Below the pieces are notes generated by a model. That model was not told the origin of the DNA and ran no database searches. It saw only the letters and a program-made list of their open reading frames with translations. From contig CAJJDN010000095.1 of the NCBI GenBank assembly GCA_905182985.1, forward strand, positions 19,885-83,884: DNA of 64,000 nucleotides, in the 5' to 3' direction. This DNA is from Paramecium sonneborni. Its lineage: Eukaryota; Ciliophora; Oligohymenophorea; Peniculida; Parameciidae. The first letter of the stretch is position 1, and the number at the start of each line of letters is the position of its first letter. A program made the translations under genes and the position numbers. Positions 49,402 to 61,941 of this stretch are shown here, piece after piece.

Positions 49402-49994
49402 ATGTCACAACCGTCCGAGACTAAACAATCAATATAAAGTGGTAGAATGATACTTCATCCATCTTTAAAGTTAGATAAATCAGCAGCATTTTTTAAAAAT
49501 ACAAAAATAAGTTCATGTTCATACGTAAAAATGAAATAAGGTAATCCTTAAGTAATTATAATATATATATAAATAGGCTGTTCCATTTTATGAGATTGCA
49601 AATAAAACTCCAGGAGAACATGAAACTAAATCTACATATACAACATCAACATATGCGTATAATATTAAATTTTAATATAAAGTGATGATTATAAAGTTAA
49701 ACCAAATTTACATGTTGGTTCAACTAATAAATTATTGGAACCATATAATACAGGATCTTTTAGATCAAGATTACCAGAACCAGATGCTCCTATTCTTACT
49801 AAAAATGCATCATAAGTAGAATTAGGAGAAAGACAGTATTTTATTATTATAATTAATATAGTTTCAATGTTAAAAGACATTTTCTAAGTACAGCTCATAA
49901 TGTTTATGGAAATTTTGGTAAATTTGGAAATGTTACAAATCCAGGTATTTTATCAGAGAAAACTAAATGGCATCACCATTTATAACAAAAATGA
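49402..49994 (+). CDS. Small cilium- or microtubule-associated-looking protein
   Basis: ATG 49402 (MSQPSETKQSIQSGRMILHP), introns 49552-49576, 49657-49682 and 49836-49861, TGA 49992-49994; 171 residues. It is rich in Tyr, Pro, Gly and aromatic-Pro turns with little helix: AVPFYEIANKTPGEHETKST, NLHVGSTNKLLEPYNTGSF, FLSTAHNVYGNFGKFGNV, ending KTKWHHHLQQK. Small extended proteins of this composition are common among microtubule inner proteins of cilia. That is only an analogy, supported by its CFAP97-like divergent partner. Converges with the next gene, the stop codons being 17 bp apart. Confidence 0.75.
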
Positions 49995-50011
49995 TAAGAT
50001 AATATGTATAA

Positions 50012-51076
50012 TCATTAATTAATATTATCATTCTATTCATGATTATTATTATTATTATTATCTTTAGGATTACATTCTGGTATGTAAATATTCATTTTTA
50101 ATGTGTCAAGATTTAACATTGTTTTTTTATCTACTTCTTATTGATTTTATTTAATTTATTAATTATTTTCTTCCTTATTCTTAGATTTTACTTATGGTCT
50201 TTTCTTTCTTCTATTTTCTATTTAATCTATATCTAATTCACTTTATATATTTGAATTTTTGCTTCTTGTTTTTTTATATTCTATTTAATTTTCATTACTA
50301 TCACATTTTTAATTGTTTTTCTTTTTATTGTTTTTTATATTAAGTTCTTTCATACTTTATTTTTAATCTTCTTTTTATTCTTCTTCTTCATCTTAATCAT
50401 CGCCTGGATTTTATTATTCAAGACCGAAATTAAATAAAAACTTTCTTAATTTATAATTTTTTTTATCTGTTTTAGTATTATCAGGTATATCAATAGAATT
50501 TGGATCATATTTTTTAATATCATTTGATTTTTCTTCTGATGTGAATTTACTTTGATTAATTTAAGTTAATTTTTGTTTTTTTTGATTTTTATTATTAGAA
50601 ATTGATTATTTAATAAAAGTATCTTCATATAATTTTGGATTTGATTATTCTGAATATATACCAATATCTTTTGATTTAGATTATTTAGGTAATGATTTAA
50701 ATTCAGATTCAGAATCAGATTATTATTATTATTATTATTATTATGGTTTTATCTTTTTAGTAGATATAGATTTCTTTTTTTTCTTTTTAGATTATTATTA
50801 ATTAGATTATTTATTTTATAGAAGTTCATCTTCTTCTCCAAAAACATCATCAAAATTTTAATCATAATTTGTTAAGAAATCTTAGAGTGTTAATTTAGCT
50901 AATGGTTTTTTCTTTAATGATTTAGAATGTAAAGTTTAAGATGAAAATAAAGATGTTTGAAATAATTATTAATTATCAGAAGATTTCTTTTATGTTTCAT
51001 CTTATTCTTATTCTTATTCTGATTCTGAACAATCTTCAATGTTAAACTTCTATTTAATCTTATTAATATTAAACAT
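50012..51076 (-). CDS. Low-complexity, highly charged Gln/Lys/Glu/Asn-rich protein
   Basis: Minus strand, single exon, ATG 51076, TGA 50012-50014; 354 residues without internal TGA. It alternates acidic (EDCSESEQEQEQDE, DDVFGEEDEL, DDQDEEEEQKEDQ) and basic blocks (SKKKKKKSISTKKIKP, NRRKKRPQVKSKNKEE). There is a run of seven Gln and a C-terminal Asn run encoded by triplet repeats at about 50040-50060. No folded domain is recognised; a nuclear, chromatin-type or condensate-prone protein is possible but not shown. Confidence 0.72.
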
Positions 51077-51203
51077 ACAGGAGTGGTCATATATTTTTGT
51101 ATTTATATAATACAATAATTTTCAGGATTTTGTAAAGTGTTCTTTTTTAAAAAATTTATATTAATATAATATATGTAAATATATATATATATATTAATAA
51201 TTT

Positions 51204-51844
51204 ATGAATTTAGAGAATCCAAATAAATTAAAATGGAAACAATAATACATAAAAAGATATAGAGATATATTAGGGATTTCAAAGTATAATGATAAGAAAG
51301 ATGATTAGTCTAAGAATATATGAAGTAAAACCTATGAATAATCATATAACTCCTGATTATTTAGATCATATAGATAGAGTTTAAAAGTAGAGATCAAAAT
51401 CATTAAAATATAATGATGAAAGTTTCTAAAGTAGAAATAGTTCGTATAATGTAAATAGAAAGTTACCTGATCTGAATTCTACAAAGATTTATTCTGCTGC
51501 TTAAATGAATTAAATAATCAATCATGCTAATATATGTGGATTATTATATAAGAAACCATAAGTATAATAAATAATAATAATAGCATTAAAAATTCATAGA
51601 ATAGAACCGAAAATATTTGGAAGATGTTCGTAATTTATAAAAAAGTTGGCATAATTTTAAGATTCGTTAAGAAGAATAGAATTAAGAATTCAATAGAATT
51701 CCAATGGAATAACATTATTAATTTAAATTATATAATAAAAGAAGAGAGATGAATATTTAAAGATTAATATAAGAATAGAAAACTTTATATTAAAGTAATA
51801 AAACATAAACAATAGAGGCAACATAATCAAATAATTAAGATTGA
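51204..51844 (+). CDS. Small coiled-coil protein
   Basis: ATG 51204 (MNLENPNKLKWKQQYIKRYR), introns 51284-51308 and 51562-51583, TGA 51842-51844; 197 residues. After RIYEVKPMNNHITPDYLDHI comes a Ser/Lys-rich linker, then a basic helical end (YLEDVRNLQKSWHNFKIRQE, NKRREMNIQRLIQEQKTLYQ). Both introns are required for the frame. The family is not recognised; the composition suggests a cytoskeletal protein. A copy lacking the first exon start is repeated at 52358-52958 by the assembly duplication. Confidence 0.75.
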
Positions 51845-52356
51845 TATCTCTTTTATATGAATAAATTAAATTATGAGTACAGTAAATTATGAATTGTGAT
51901 AATAAATATATATAAATTTAGCAAATGATAAATAGGAAAACAAATCTATCCTATCTAACTAAAAATTTGTTTAGTCAAGATTATGATTAGGAAACTTTAT
52001 TTTAATCTCCATTAAAGTCTTCTGAAAAATCAAAACAAATTGTGAATTAATCTCCAATGAAATTTGATAGTCTTGATAATCTTCTAGAAAGTTAAAGTAT
52101 TGTTAAAACTCAAAGACCTTCAGAATTCAATCTTAAAAAGATGTTATCAAAAATAGATGATTTTGAGAGTACATAGGATACATAGAAACCAAATAAAACA
52201 TTTCGGTTTAGAAGACATGAAAATTTTCAATCTTAACCATAGCTAAAAATTGATGTAAAAAATGATCTTGAAGACTTTTTTAATAATAATGATCATACAC
52301 CTATAAAAAAACAATAAAAATAAAATAATAATAAAGAAAGTAAATAATACTAATTA
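51244..52356. repeat. Left copy of a 1113-bp perfect tandem duplication
   Basis: Identical to 52358-53470 (offset 1114) wherever compared; the copies are separated by one N at 52357. It includes most of the coiled-coil gene at 51204 and the first part (51925-52356) of the next gene, which is cut off at the N. Confidence 0.9.
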
Positions 52357-52357
52357 N

Positions 52358-53470
52358 AATACATAAAAAGATATAGAGATATATTAGGGATTTCAAAGTA
52401 TAATGATAAGAAAGATGATTAGTCTAAGAATATATGAAGTAAAACCTATGAATAATCATATAACTCCTGATTATTTAGATCATATAGATAGAGTTTAAAA
52501 GTAGAGATCAAAATCATTAAAATATAATGATGAAAGTTTCTAAAGTAGAAATAGTTCGTATAATGTAAATAGAAAGTTACCTGATCTGAATTCTACAAAG
52601 ATTTATTCTGCTGCTTAAATGAATTAAATAATCAATCATGCTAATATATGTGGATTATTATATAAGAAACCATAAGTATAATAAATAATAATAATAGCAT
52701 TAAAAATTCATAGAATAGAACCGAAAATATTTGGAAGATGTTCGTAATTTATAAAAAAGTTGGCATAATTTTAAGATTCGTTAAGAAGAATAGAATTAAG
52801 AATTCAATAGAATTCCAATGGAATAACATTATTAATTTAAATTATATAATAAAAGAAGAGAGATGAATATTTAAAGATTAATATAAGAATAGAAAACTTT
52901 ATATTAAAGTAATAAAACATAAACAATAGAGGCAACATAATCAAATAATTAAGATTGATATCTCTTTTATATGAATAAATTAAATTATGAGTACAGTAAA
53001 TTATGAATTGTGATAATAAATATATATAAATTTAGCAAATGATAAATAGGAAAACAAATCTATCCTATCTAACTAAAAATTTGTTTAGTCAAGATTATGA
53101 TTAGGAAACTTTATTTTAATCTCCATTAAAGTCTTCTGAAAAATCAAAACAAATTGTGAATTAATCTCCAATGAAATTTGATAGTCTTGATAATCTTCTA
53201 GAAAGTTAAAGTATTGTTAAAACTCAAAGACCTTCAGAATTCAATCTTAAAAAGATGTTATCAAAAATAGATGATTTTGAGAGTACATAGGATACATAGA
53301 AACCAAATAAAACATTTCGGTTTAGAAGACATGAAAATTTTCAATCTTAACCATAGCTAAAAATTGATGTAAAAAATGATCTTGAAGACTTTTTTAATAA
53401 TAATGATCATACACCTATAAAAAAACAATAAAAATAAAATAATAATAAAGAAAGTAAATAATACTAATTA
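52358..53470. repeat. Right copy of the 1113-bp duplication, with a 5'-truncated coiled-coil gene
   Basis: The left end begins inside the first exon of the coiled-coil gene, without its ATG. The right end continues into the complete gene at 53039-53584. Merging the copies would give one gene of each kind. Confidence 0.88.
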
Positions 53471-53584
53471 GTAACATTTACTGATTATGTTGAAAATATT
53501 TATGGTAAAGAATGGTTTCAAATAGCAATACGAAGACCTCGTAGATAAAATACTATTCAAGAGTTCTTTGATATACTTGAATGA
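53039..53584 (+). CDS. Small Ser/Lys/Gln-rich protein
   Basis: ATG 53039 (MINRKTNLSYLTKNLFSQD), TGA 53582-53584, single exon; 181 residues. Ser-Pro sites (FQSPLKSSEKSK, VNQSPMKFDSLDNLLES) may be phosphorylated. The middle reads MLSKIDDFESTQD, and the end is more conserved-looking: TFTDYVENIYGKEWFQIAIR, then RQNTIQEFFDILE. The family is not recognised. A truncated copy without this end lies at 51925-52356. Confidence 0.7.
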
Positions 53585-53641
53585 TATTAATTAAACTAGT
53601 TTATATTTATATAAATATCTTCATTTAATTTATACAAATAA

Positions 53642-54560
53642 ATGAAAAAGTATTCCTCTTAAAGAATATTAATATCATAAGATGAATTACAAAGAATTCA
53701 ATAAAATGTTACTAAATCATTATAACCTATGTTTAAAGCAAGAATCAAACGTAAATCCGAACCTGAATAATGTTAATTTAAACCTGATGTATCAATATTC
53801 ATATATATAGATAAACAAATAATCAATCAATTTATAAAGAACCATTCATGATTTATATAGATGGAATCTTAATAAACAATAGAAGATACAATAAATCTAA
53901 TAAGATGAAGTACTATTATTTATAAATATTTAGACTAAAGAAATCTAAAACAATGCAAATAGATTGACTCATTAAATCACATCTCCTTCAGTTTTTGAAA
54001 GACTTTATTAAATTAGAAAAAATAGTGAGTTTACTCTATGTATATATTTATATTATCTTTAAGAGTAATCTAAAAGGAATTCCTATAACAATAAACCATA
54101 TTATACTAAAAACATGACTAAATCCATGTTTTAAGAATATTAAAGATTATACACTAATGTTGAAACTACATAATTCAAATCTAAAACATAAGCTACTGAA
54201 AATTCTTTATTACAAACTCCAATTTAAGAGGTACCTCCATCTATTAATGATGTAAGTATATTTACAATTTCTCTTAGATGAAAATAACCCTTCCCTTACA
54301 TTAATATATCGATCTTACTCAATAAATTTAAGATTAACATTCATCAGATACTGCTACAGAATCAATTATCTAAGAAAAAGAAATTGAAGCTATGGTTTAA
54401 AGGTAATAAATCATTAATACTTAGATTGAATAATTGGTAAGCCAAAAAATTAGAAAGAGAATAATTAAATGCTTTAGAATACAATTCAGACAATAAACCT
54501 TTCTCTTCTAATACATATACTTAAACAAATTCTTATTCCAACATAGTTTTAAATATTTGA
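53642..54560 (+). CDS. Coiled-coil protein, unknown family
   Basis: ATG 53642 (MKKYSSQRILISQDELQRIQ), introns 53789-53810, 54040-54063, 54252-54277 and 54403-54424, TGA 54558-54560; 274 residues. Basic N terminus (FKARIKRKSEPEQCQF), then LHDLYRWNLNKQQ-like helical text, a Tyr/Lys/Thr-rich middle, an acidic helix (SIIQEKEIEAMVQR) and NNWQAKKLEREQLNALEYN near the end. All four introns are needed to avoid TGA, so the model is firm although the function is unknown. Confidence 0.72.
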
Positions 54561-55019
54561 TTTTCTAACATTTATTACTATTCATTTTTATCATCAATTA
54601 ATATGAAAAATTAAATCAAATTATTCACATCATCAAACATAAAAATCTACATATACTTTCTACATTATAAATTTTCATCAAAATATTGTAATTTCCTAGA
54701 AGCTGAAAATGATATATCAATTTAATTATTTTCTATTTATCTATTATTTTTATTAATTTCTCTATCTTATATCCAATCTCTTATTATAATAATAATAATC
54801 ATAACTTTGTTAATCAGAAGTTACTTAAGAAATGTTAAAACATTTACAAATTTTGTATAAAATTTTATATAATTTAATAATTTTCAATAATGTATAAAAT
54901 TAAAGCGATAATTAAATAATAAAATTTTTCAATCTTAAAAGATATAATAAATTTGATTAATAAATAGCCATTTAATATAATTACTTAATTTATTTAAACT
55001 AAAACTCTTTACAAGAATG
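54561..55019. other. Intergenic spacer
   Basis: About 460 AT-rich bases with frequent TGA and a short AAT-type repeat near 54785. No gene is seen. Confidence 0.45.
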
Positions 55020-55473
55020 ATGAGCAGATATAAATTAATAACTATAAAATCAAATGATTAAATTTTAAAGAAATCTTCTAAAGATTTCTAGCAAATAAAA
55101 AAAAAGAACTTTAATTTTTTAAATTTGACATATTAATAATAATCTAAATAAACTTTTCATTAATTAGAATAAAACTTAAATTTTAACCTCCTTAAATAAA
55201 TATATAAAAAAGAAACAAATGAAATATAATTCAAACCCTTATTTCGACAAGATAACTTTGAAGAAAAATTACTAACATATTAATATTTCAATATTTTTCA
55301 TATAATTATATTATTCAAGAAATACTTTCGTAGCTAAAATTAAATTAAGTCTTTTAGACATTTTGATTAGTAATTTTATCCATAGAATGATAAAATTATT
55401 TAGAAATAATATTGAATAAAAAGAAAGAAAACTTTAATAAAATCTTGAAATTCAAATAAAACGATCTCAATGA
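55020..55473 (+). CDS. Small basic protein
   Basis: ATG 55020 (MSRYKLITIKSNDQILKKS), one 34-nt GT...AG intron at 55370-55403, TGA 55471-55473; 139 residues. Lys/Gln/Asn/Phe-rich, with FRQDNFEEKLLTYQYFN and a helical C-terminal tail (EQKERKLQQNLEIQIKRSQ). The intron is long for the genome but removes the only TGA. No family recognised; moderate confidence. Confidence 0.5.
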
Positions 55474-55641
55474 AAATTAAAAAAGTACATATTACATTCA
55501 ATATATTCTAGTTGAGTGATGAGAACATAAAACTATAATTAATTCATCTGAGGAAAGTTGTAGAAAAGTGATTCAAAAAATAAAGTTAATCTAGTTTAGA
55601 AAGTCTTAAAAGTATTTCAATATAAATGAAATTACAAAATA

Positions 55642-56205
55642 TCAATCTTAATGAATGAAAGTAGGACTTCTTTTATGTTATTTTTAGAACTAAAAATATC
55701 TTAATAATTTTACATCTCTTATAAATTATGTTAAATGTTTAGATTATCTAATCATATTATTGTATTATGATTATTTTTATCGATATTATGCTTAGATATA
55801 TTATTCTTAGATGTACTCTTAAGTTTCAGCTTATAAATCAATAAACCTCATATTTGGAGGAATAAACCATTTATTATATTAATTAGGTCTTTTAGGTGAT
55901 GGTCTTTTGTCAGTCTTAATCTTGAATTACAATTCACTTTAAGATTTAGGTAAACTATGCAAACTATATAGTGAACTGGCTCTTCTTTGCTTATATTTAT
56001 TATCAGGTTATGTTGTTTCATGTTAATTAGTTGTATCATTGACATTTGTATATACAATCTTATCGATCCATCTATGTTCATCAAAATTATTGAACTTTTG
56101 CTTTGGAATCAATACAGGAGGTAAAATTGTTAATTATTTAGATTTTAATCTAGATATCAATCGACCATGTATTGATTCAGAATTATTCTCATTTTAATAA
56201 TACAT
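55642..56205 (-). CDS. Small Arg/Lys/Gln/Pro-rich protein
   Basis: Minus strand, single exon, ATG 56205 (MYYQNENNSESIHGRLISRL), TGA 55642-55644; 187 residues. Contains ILPPVLIPKQKFNNFDEHRW, a Ser-rich linker (RRASSLYSLHSLPKSQSEL), KRPSPKRPNQYNKWFIPPN and a Gln/Tyr-rich helical end. The pattern of short conserved-looking aromatic/Pro segments in a basic chain resembles cytoskeleton-associated proteins, but no family is identified. Confidence 0.65.
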
Positions 56206-56467
56206 GCCAAATTTTATTATTTTATAAATTTTTAATATATTTATTAATAAAGCACTCTTTATATTGAGTTAATTAAATTATATTTGATATATGAGTAAAT
56301 AGTTTTATTTAATAAAAGACTTCTATTTCTATATTTAATACTATCAATAAGAATAGAAATAATTTTCAATGGTTAAATGTGTTTTAATAATTCTTCATCA
56401 ATTTTTACTTATTATTATACCTTAATATGATTTATATAATAATCAATTTTTTATAAAATTAAATAAA
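56206..56467. promoter_or_regulatory. Divergent intergenic region
   Basis: 262 AT-rich bases between divergent starts at 56205 (-) and 56468 (+). No defined motif. Confidence 0.35.
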
Positions 56468-59400
56468 ATGGTTATTAAAAAGGCTTTTGAAGATTTTTAT
56501 CTAGAAAACTTCTTAATAATTAGGGATTGCTTTAATAGAAATCAGTTTTTTAGTTTTGGATTGATATTGTTTTAATCCTTTTAAATAGAGGGAATATTTC
56601 TTTGTGAAAATAATTTTGAACCTTAAAAAAGCGAAAAGAAAAGAGGAATAATGGATGCCATAATTTGGATTTTAAAAGCATCAAAGTAATTATAGAAATT
56701 TAATTATTAGAATATACCCTATATTTTAATCTGAAACTAATCTAAACCAAATATATTTTATTGATGTTTGCTTTTTAATAACTCTAATAGTCATTTTTCT
56801 AATTAATTTACTCATTGCAATTAAAAAGAATAGTTAGCTAAAATAGACAGACTAAAAAATAAATGGGTTGTTTTCTTTACATTTTTCTGATTTCCCCATG
56901 AAAGTATTAACATTTTTTTAATAAGAATAGTAGTAAATTAAATAGTAGTTTAATATAAAACTGATCAAATTGATTACCAATTTATTGTCTTTCTTTTTGT
57001 AAACATACAAATATATCATCCATTGGACGATCATTTATTGCTCTCTTAATATTTTATATAATTGTATTGCAGATGATCAATAATTAAATGAAAGTAAATT
57101 CAATTCTTAAATTAGATTGGATTTATACATCAGGTATAACAACATCAATATTTGTGTTTTTATTTTTCTTTTTGATTGACCTCTTTATGACGTTTCATTT
57201 TTTTGATTACAAATTTAAAAATTAAGATTTTTTGGGCAAAAAAGAATCTAACCTAGAATTGGTATTTAATATCTATATTTATGCTTGTATTATAATCATA
57301 ATATTTACTAAACATGAATACCCAAATTTACAATTATTATTAGGACTTATTTTTAACTTTTTTTTATTACTGTTAAGTACACTATAAATTTTATATAGAA
57401 GATAATAAATAAATACTTTTTAGTCATTTATTTTGGGTTAATTTATATTTATTTATATTGGATAATTCTGCTACATAAATAATTTATTCTCAATAGATTT
57501 TATGAATTTATTGGTTTTTATTTCTTCTCCAATTATATTTGGATTATAAATAATAATCAGAAGAGAGTAGTTAAAGAAACATTTTACTTTGAGTCTTAAG
57601 GATTCAAGATATTTGGAATAAAAATTAAGAGTTATGTATGATTTGATAAAAATGACTTATTTTAAAGATTGGAGAACATTTAAAAAACCTATAATTAGAA
57701 CACATATATCATTGTAATTACATAGTTTAGCAGCTAATCATTTAAGAAATTGTTCAGGTTATTAATTAGATGAAACTTAACCTTTATATTTTAATTTAAC
57801 AAGATAATGTTTTTGTAAACAATACTTTTAATATAATGAATAGAAATCTATTTAATTTTGGAAAAGAGATTTAGATTATGAAGCTGAAAAGAAATACTTT
57901 GCATTTAATAATGAAAAATAATTTAAACAGTTTTTGTTTGATTTAATTAAATTTTATTTCGAAAGGTTTTTATAAAATAAATCAATAATGGAAAATAATG
58001 AATAGTTTTCTTATATATATTTTCTTTTTTAAATACAAAAAAAACCAACAAAAGCATTTTATGAAGCAATGAATTTAAAGTTTAAAGTGAAAAAGTTGAA
58101 TTAAAAAAGAACTATGATAATTGAATAATTGATTTAAGATGCAAAACATAATTTTAATTTGATGATTGAAAAAAAAGATTTAAAAAATTAGAAATATAAT
58201 TTTAAATAAGTTTTTGATTTTGATTAAAATTTAGACATTGCAAAATAAAATTTTTAGATAATATTAACAAATTATAAGAAATGGTATTATTAGTTATTAA
58301 ATTAATAATTATAATTGGAATCGATAATAAATAAGGGAACAGAATTGCAATAATAAATTTAAGTATTAGAGAAATAATTAAGTAATTTATATTAATTAAA
58401 TCCTGTTTCAGTAGAATTAGACACAATAATTTATTTGTTTTATAAATACATTAATTTTAATATAAAAAGACCTAAAACAACAAAAAGAAATTCCCCTTAT
58501 GCAAATTAATTTGTATAATCAATTAATTAATAAGTATTTTAAAGAGATTCATGTATTATTTACATATCATTGATGAATTAAAGAGGTTCAATATAAAATT
58601 ATACAAAATCTTTTAAATCTTTGATATTAGGTAATGATTAAGAGATCAAATATTAAAATATTAAATATTTTATGCCTGATTCTATTGCTTAACATCATGA
58701 TATGTATTTAGATAATTTTATTGAATTGGGTAGAATGAATATTGTTATGGCTGAATAAAGATTTTTAATATTAAAAAATAAAGAATCTTTTATAATTCCA
58801 GTTCATGCTAAAGTGCGATTGGAAAATTATTCAAATAATGATTTTGGATCTTCAGCATTAGTTACAAAAATTAATTAATAAAATTATTATATAGTCATAA
58901 GTAAATTTGGAATTTTAGAAGAATTATCTTAAAATTTTCATGAAGATATAATAAAGAAAACATTTAATTGTCCTCCAAGTTAACTTAAGAATCTCAATTT
59001 CTTGAGAATTATGCCATGTTTACTCAAAGATCTACAAAAATTATCATAAACATAAAAAAATAACAATGATATTGATTTTGAATTCATATAATAAAATAAA
59101 GATGAAGTTAATTATGATATTTTGAAGGAAGGAAATATATTAATACCAAGACAATTTAATTTATCTGAATAAATGTAATTACTTAAAACAAGTATGACAA
59201 ATGATATACAATCTTATTTTTAATAAGAATAATTGTAAAGTCATCTCTATTTTTAGAATGTTTAACATTATTACATATTTTATGTAAAATACAAAATAAG
59301 AGTTATGAAAACAATAAATTCATTATATATCATATTAGATATTTAAAATCTTAAAATGGTGAAATCTGAACACTAATTAAAAGTTTTGAAAGCAATTTAA

Positions 59401-61882
59401 AATCTTTGTAATATTGATGGTTAATCTATTGCAAAATAGCCTTAAACTCCAAAAATTAATTATTTATTTTAAGAATTAGAAGGTAAGGAAAACTTTGAAA
59501 AAAACAAGTTTGATTTATTCAGAAAATCATAATCATCTGAATTAATAGAAAAAAAATACTATGATATGAATTAAAATTTAATGGCAGAAGATGACATAAT
59601 GATTGCAAAAAAATAATAAAATATAGAAGAATTTAACTCAAATCCTAAAAGAGAATTAGTGTCATAAACTATTGATTCATAATTATTTTCAAAATCTAAA
59701 GATAATTAAAAATTATTATAGATGGATTTTGATAATTCAAAATAATTTTAAAGATAAAATAGTTTTCATTTACCATCAAAAAATAATCTTGATGATATGG
59801 ATATGTCTAATAAGAATTCTTAAGATTCAATAGATTAAGATTCAAGTTCTAATTTAAAAAGTAATAATCAAATTCAAAGATATTAAGATGATGGAGGTAG
59901 TTCAATTGGTAGTTCATAATAATAATCAGATTATATTAGTAAAAGAAGAATGATTAAGGATGTTTTATATACTGATCATTAATTCTAAAATAATACTACT
60001 AAATAAGGTATTTTAATCTTTGGATTAATTTTATTAACTATATTGTATGTTATCAATCTTACTTTTATCATTATTACATAAGATGTATTTTATAGAATTT
60101 AATTTAGAAACTCATTTTGATTGAAACAAATAAACATGTTTCCAAAAATATTGAATGTGCCTTAAACCTTTTTATTTTATCAAATCAATATGAATAAATC
60201 TTTCATCATTCTCAAACTGATGTCTTTTGGTTTCATTAAATCGAAAATATCTCTATAAGCAATTACTAAAAATATATATAGATTATTTTAAATGAATAAA
60301 ACAGTATTATACACTAATCAAATTTTAATTAATTAAGTATTTATTTCTTCTATTTAAGAAAATATCACTTTTAATCAAAATAATGAAACTATAGAATTAG
60401 ATTAATTCTTCATATATAAATTGGTAGGCTAAAAGATTATCGATTATATTAATTATTAAGTTTATAACACTACTAGTATATCATTTATTATAGATAACTA
60501 TCTAGTACTTATTGATGAAATGTTACAAAATTTTAATATATCAATTACAGATAATATTAATGAACAAATTAGTTTTATATAGACCTAACACTAATTAACA
60601 ATTATTCTTTCAGAAGTAATTATAAGTTTATTAGTCATTGTTTTGATACCTTTGTTCTTAGTTATAAATAAATAAAAGAATACTATTCTACAATTCTTTA
60701 CAACATTTCCATAATCAGAACTTTAACAACAATTTGAAGTTTATTAAATTTTATTAGAAAAATTAGTAGAATCCAAATTTTCATAATAAGAAACTAATCA
60801 ATATGATATTGAAAGTACACATATTAAAAAACTTGCCAAAAGTATCAAAGGAATCAAAGAAATCAGTCATAAGAAATAATAACATGGAAAATTAAAAACA
60901 ATTGTTGGATCTAGTAAACTTATTATTTTATATAGATTCAACACCTTTAATAATATTTAGTATCTTTTTAGTATTACTATTATTTTCAATAATATCAGCT
61001 TACTTTCTCACTTCTTACATGGTTAAATTTTAATTTTTAAATGAATATCTAAACTAGTTAAAACAGAATAATGTTTATAGTACTTTGCAAAATGAAATTT
61101 TAAAAGAGAATTCAATATAAAACATTATAATAAATAATTTAATAAATCAAGACACAATTAAGGTGTAACATAATTCAAGTATTTAAATTTAAGTTATAAA
61201 AGTATTAAAATTAATTTAAAATCAATAAGAAACTTAAAATAGTGCTTTAGTTTATTATTCTTTAGAATTGACTGATAATATATCCAATGATGATGCTGAA
61301 TTATTTTAAATACTGTCGAATAATATTTGTACTATTTTCAATAGTTAATTAATCTAACATTTATCTATATAATAATACTTAGAATATTTCTCTTATGAAG
61401 TTTGTGAATCTTTTGGTAATTAATAAGCTGGAATTAGTGTAACTTTAACTGATTTTATCAATTAAATGAATTAATTCTATGAAACTATAAAAATTTTTGC
61501 AAGTATTTTTTGTATATATTAATTAGATTAAAAATTAGATCCAGAAATTCTAAATTAGGAATTGTTATTATTAAATAATTAAGAGATGTAAGAAATCTTT
61601 ATTTATTTAACATTTACTCTATAAGTAATATCTGATTATGGAGATTATCAAGCTAAAAATAGGATTGAAAATCATTTTGTTACTTAAATAATTATATTTG
61701 TGATAGGAGTAACTGTTGTTAGTGTTTTTACATTTATAACTGAAAAATGTTATAAGAATTTAATTTCAAATTAGATTAATTAATCAAAATTGTTGTTAAC
61801 TTTAATTCCATTTGAAGTACTATAAACAAATGCTTATGTGATGACATATGTCTTGTAGGAATCTAAGAAAATATATTTGTGA
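56468..61882 (+). CDS. Large polytopic membrane protein with a PAS domain
   Basis: ATG 56468, TGA 61880-61882. Six introns: 56686-56710, 56904-56930, 57094-57115, 60085-60107, 60337-60358 and 60914-60935; 1757 residues. The start reads MVIKKAFEDFYLENFLIIRD with FFSFGLILFQSFQIEGIF. At least six spans follow to ~57.6 kb, then a long cytoplasmic region. A PAS-like domain lies at about 58520-58930: SCIIYISLMNQRGSIQNYT, FMPDSIAQHHDMYLDNFIEL, FLILKNKESFIIPVHAKVRL. A Ser/Asp/Asn-rich linker and a further set of spans (GILIFGLILLTILYVINL, IIFSIFLVLLLFSIISAYFL, IIIFVIGVTVVSVFTFI) complete it. Such PAS/multispan proteins form a ciliate-expanded family; a sensory or signalling role is inferred. All intron calls preserve the frame. 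Confidence 0.85.
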
Positions 61883-61941
61883 TAAAATTATTTTATGTAT
61901 TTATTTAATTAAGTTAATAAATAAAATAAATATAAATTTTA

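Noticed and set aside
45421..53470. Genuine recent tandem gene duplications
   Set aside because: Both duplicates are perfect, end exactly at a lone N, and cut genes in mid-frame. Unmerged contig overlaps explain everything, although only read data can prove it.
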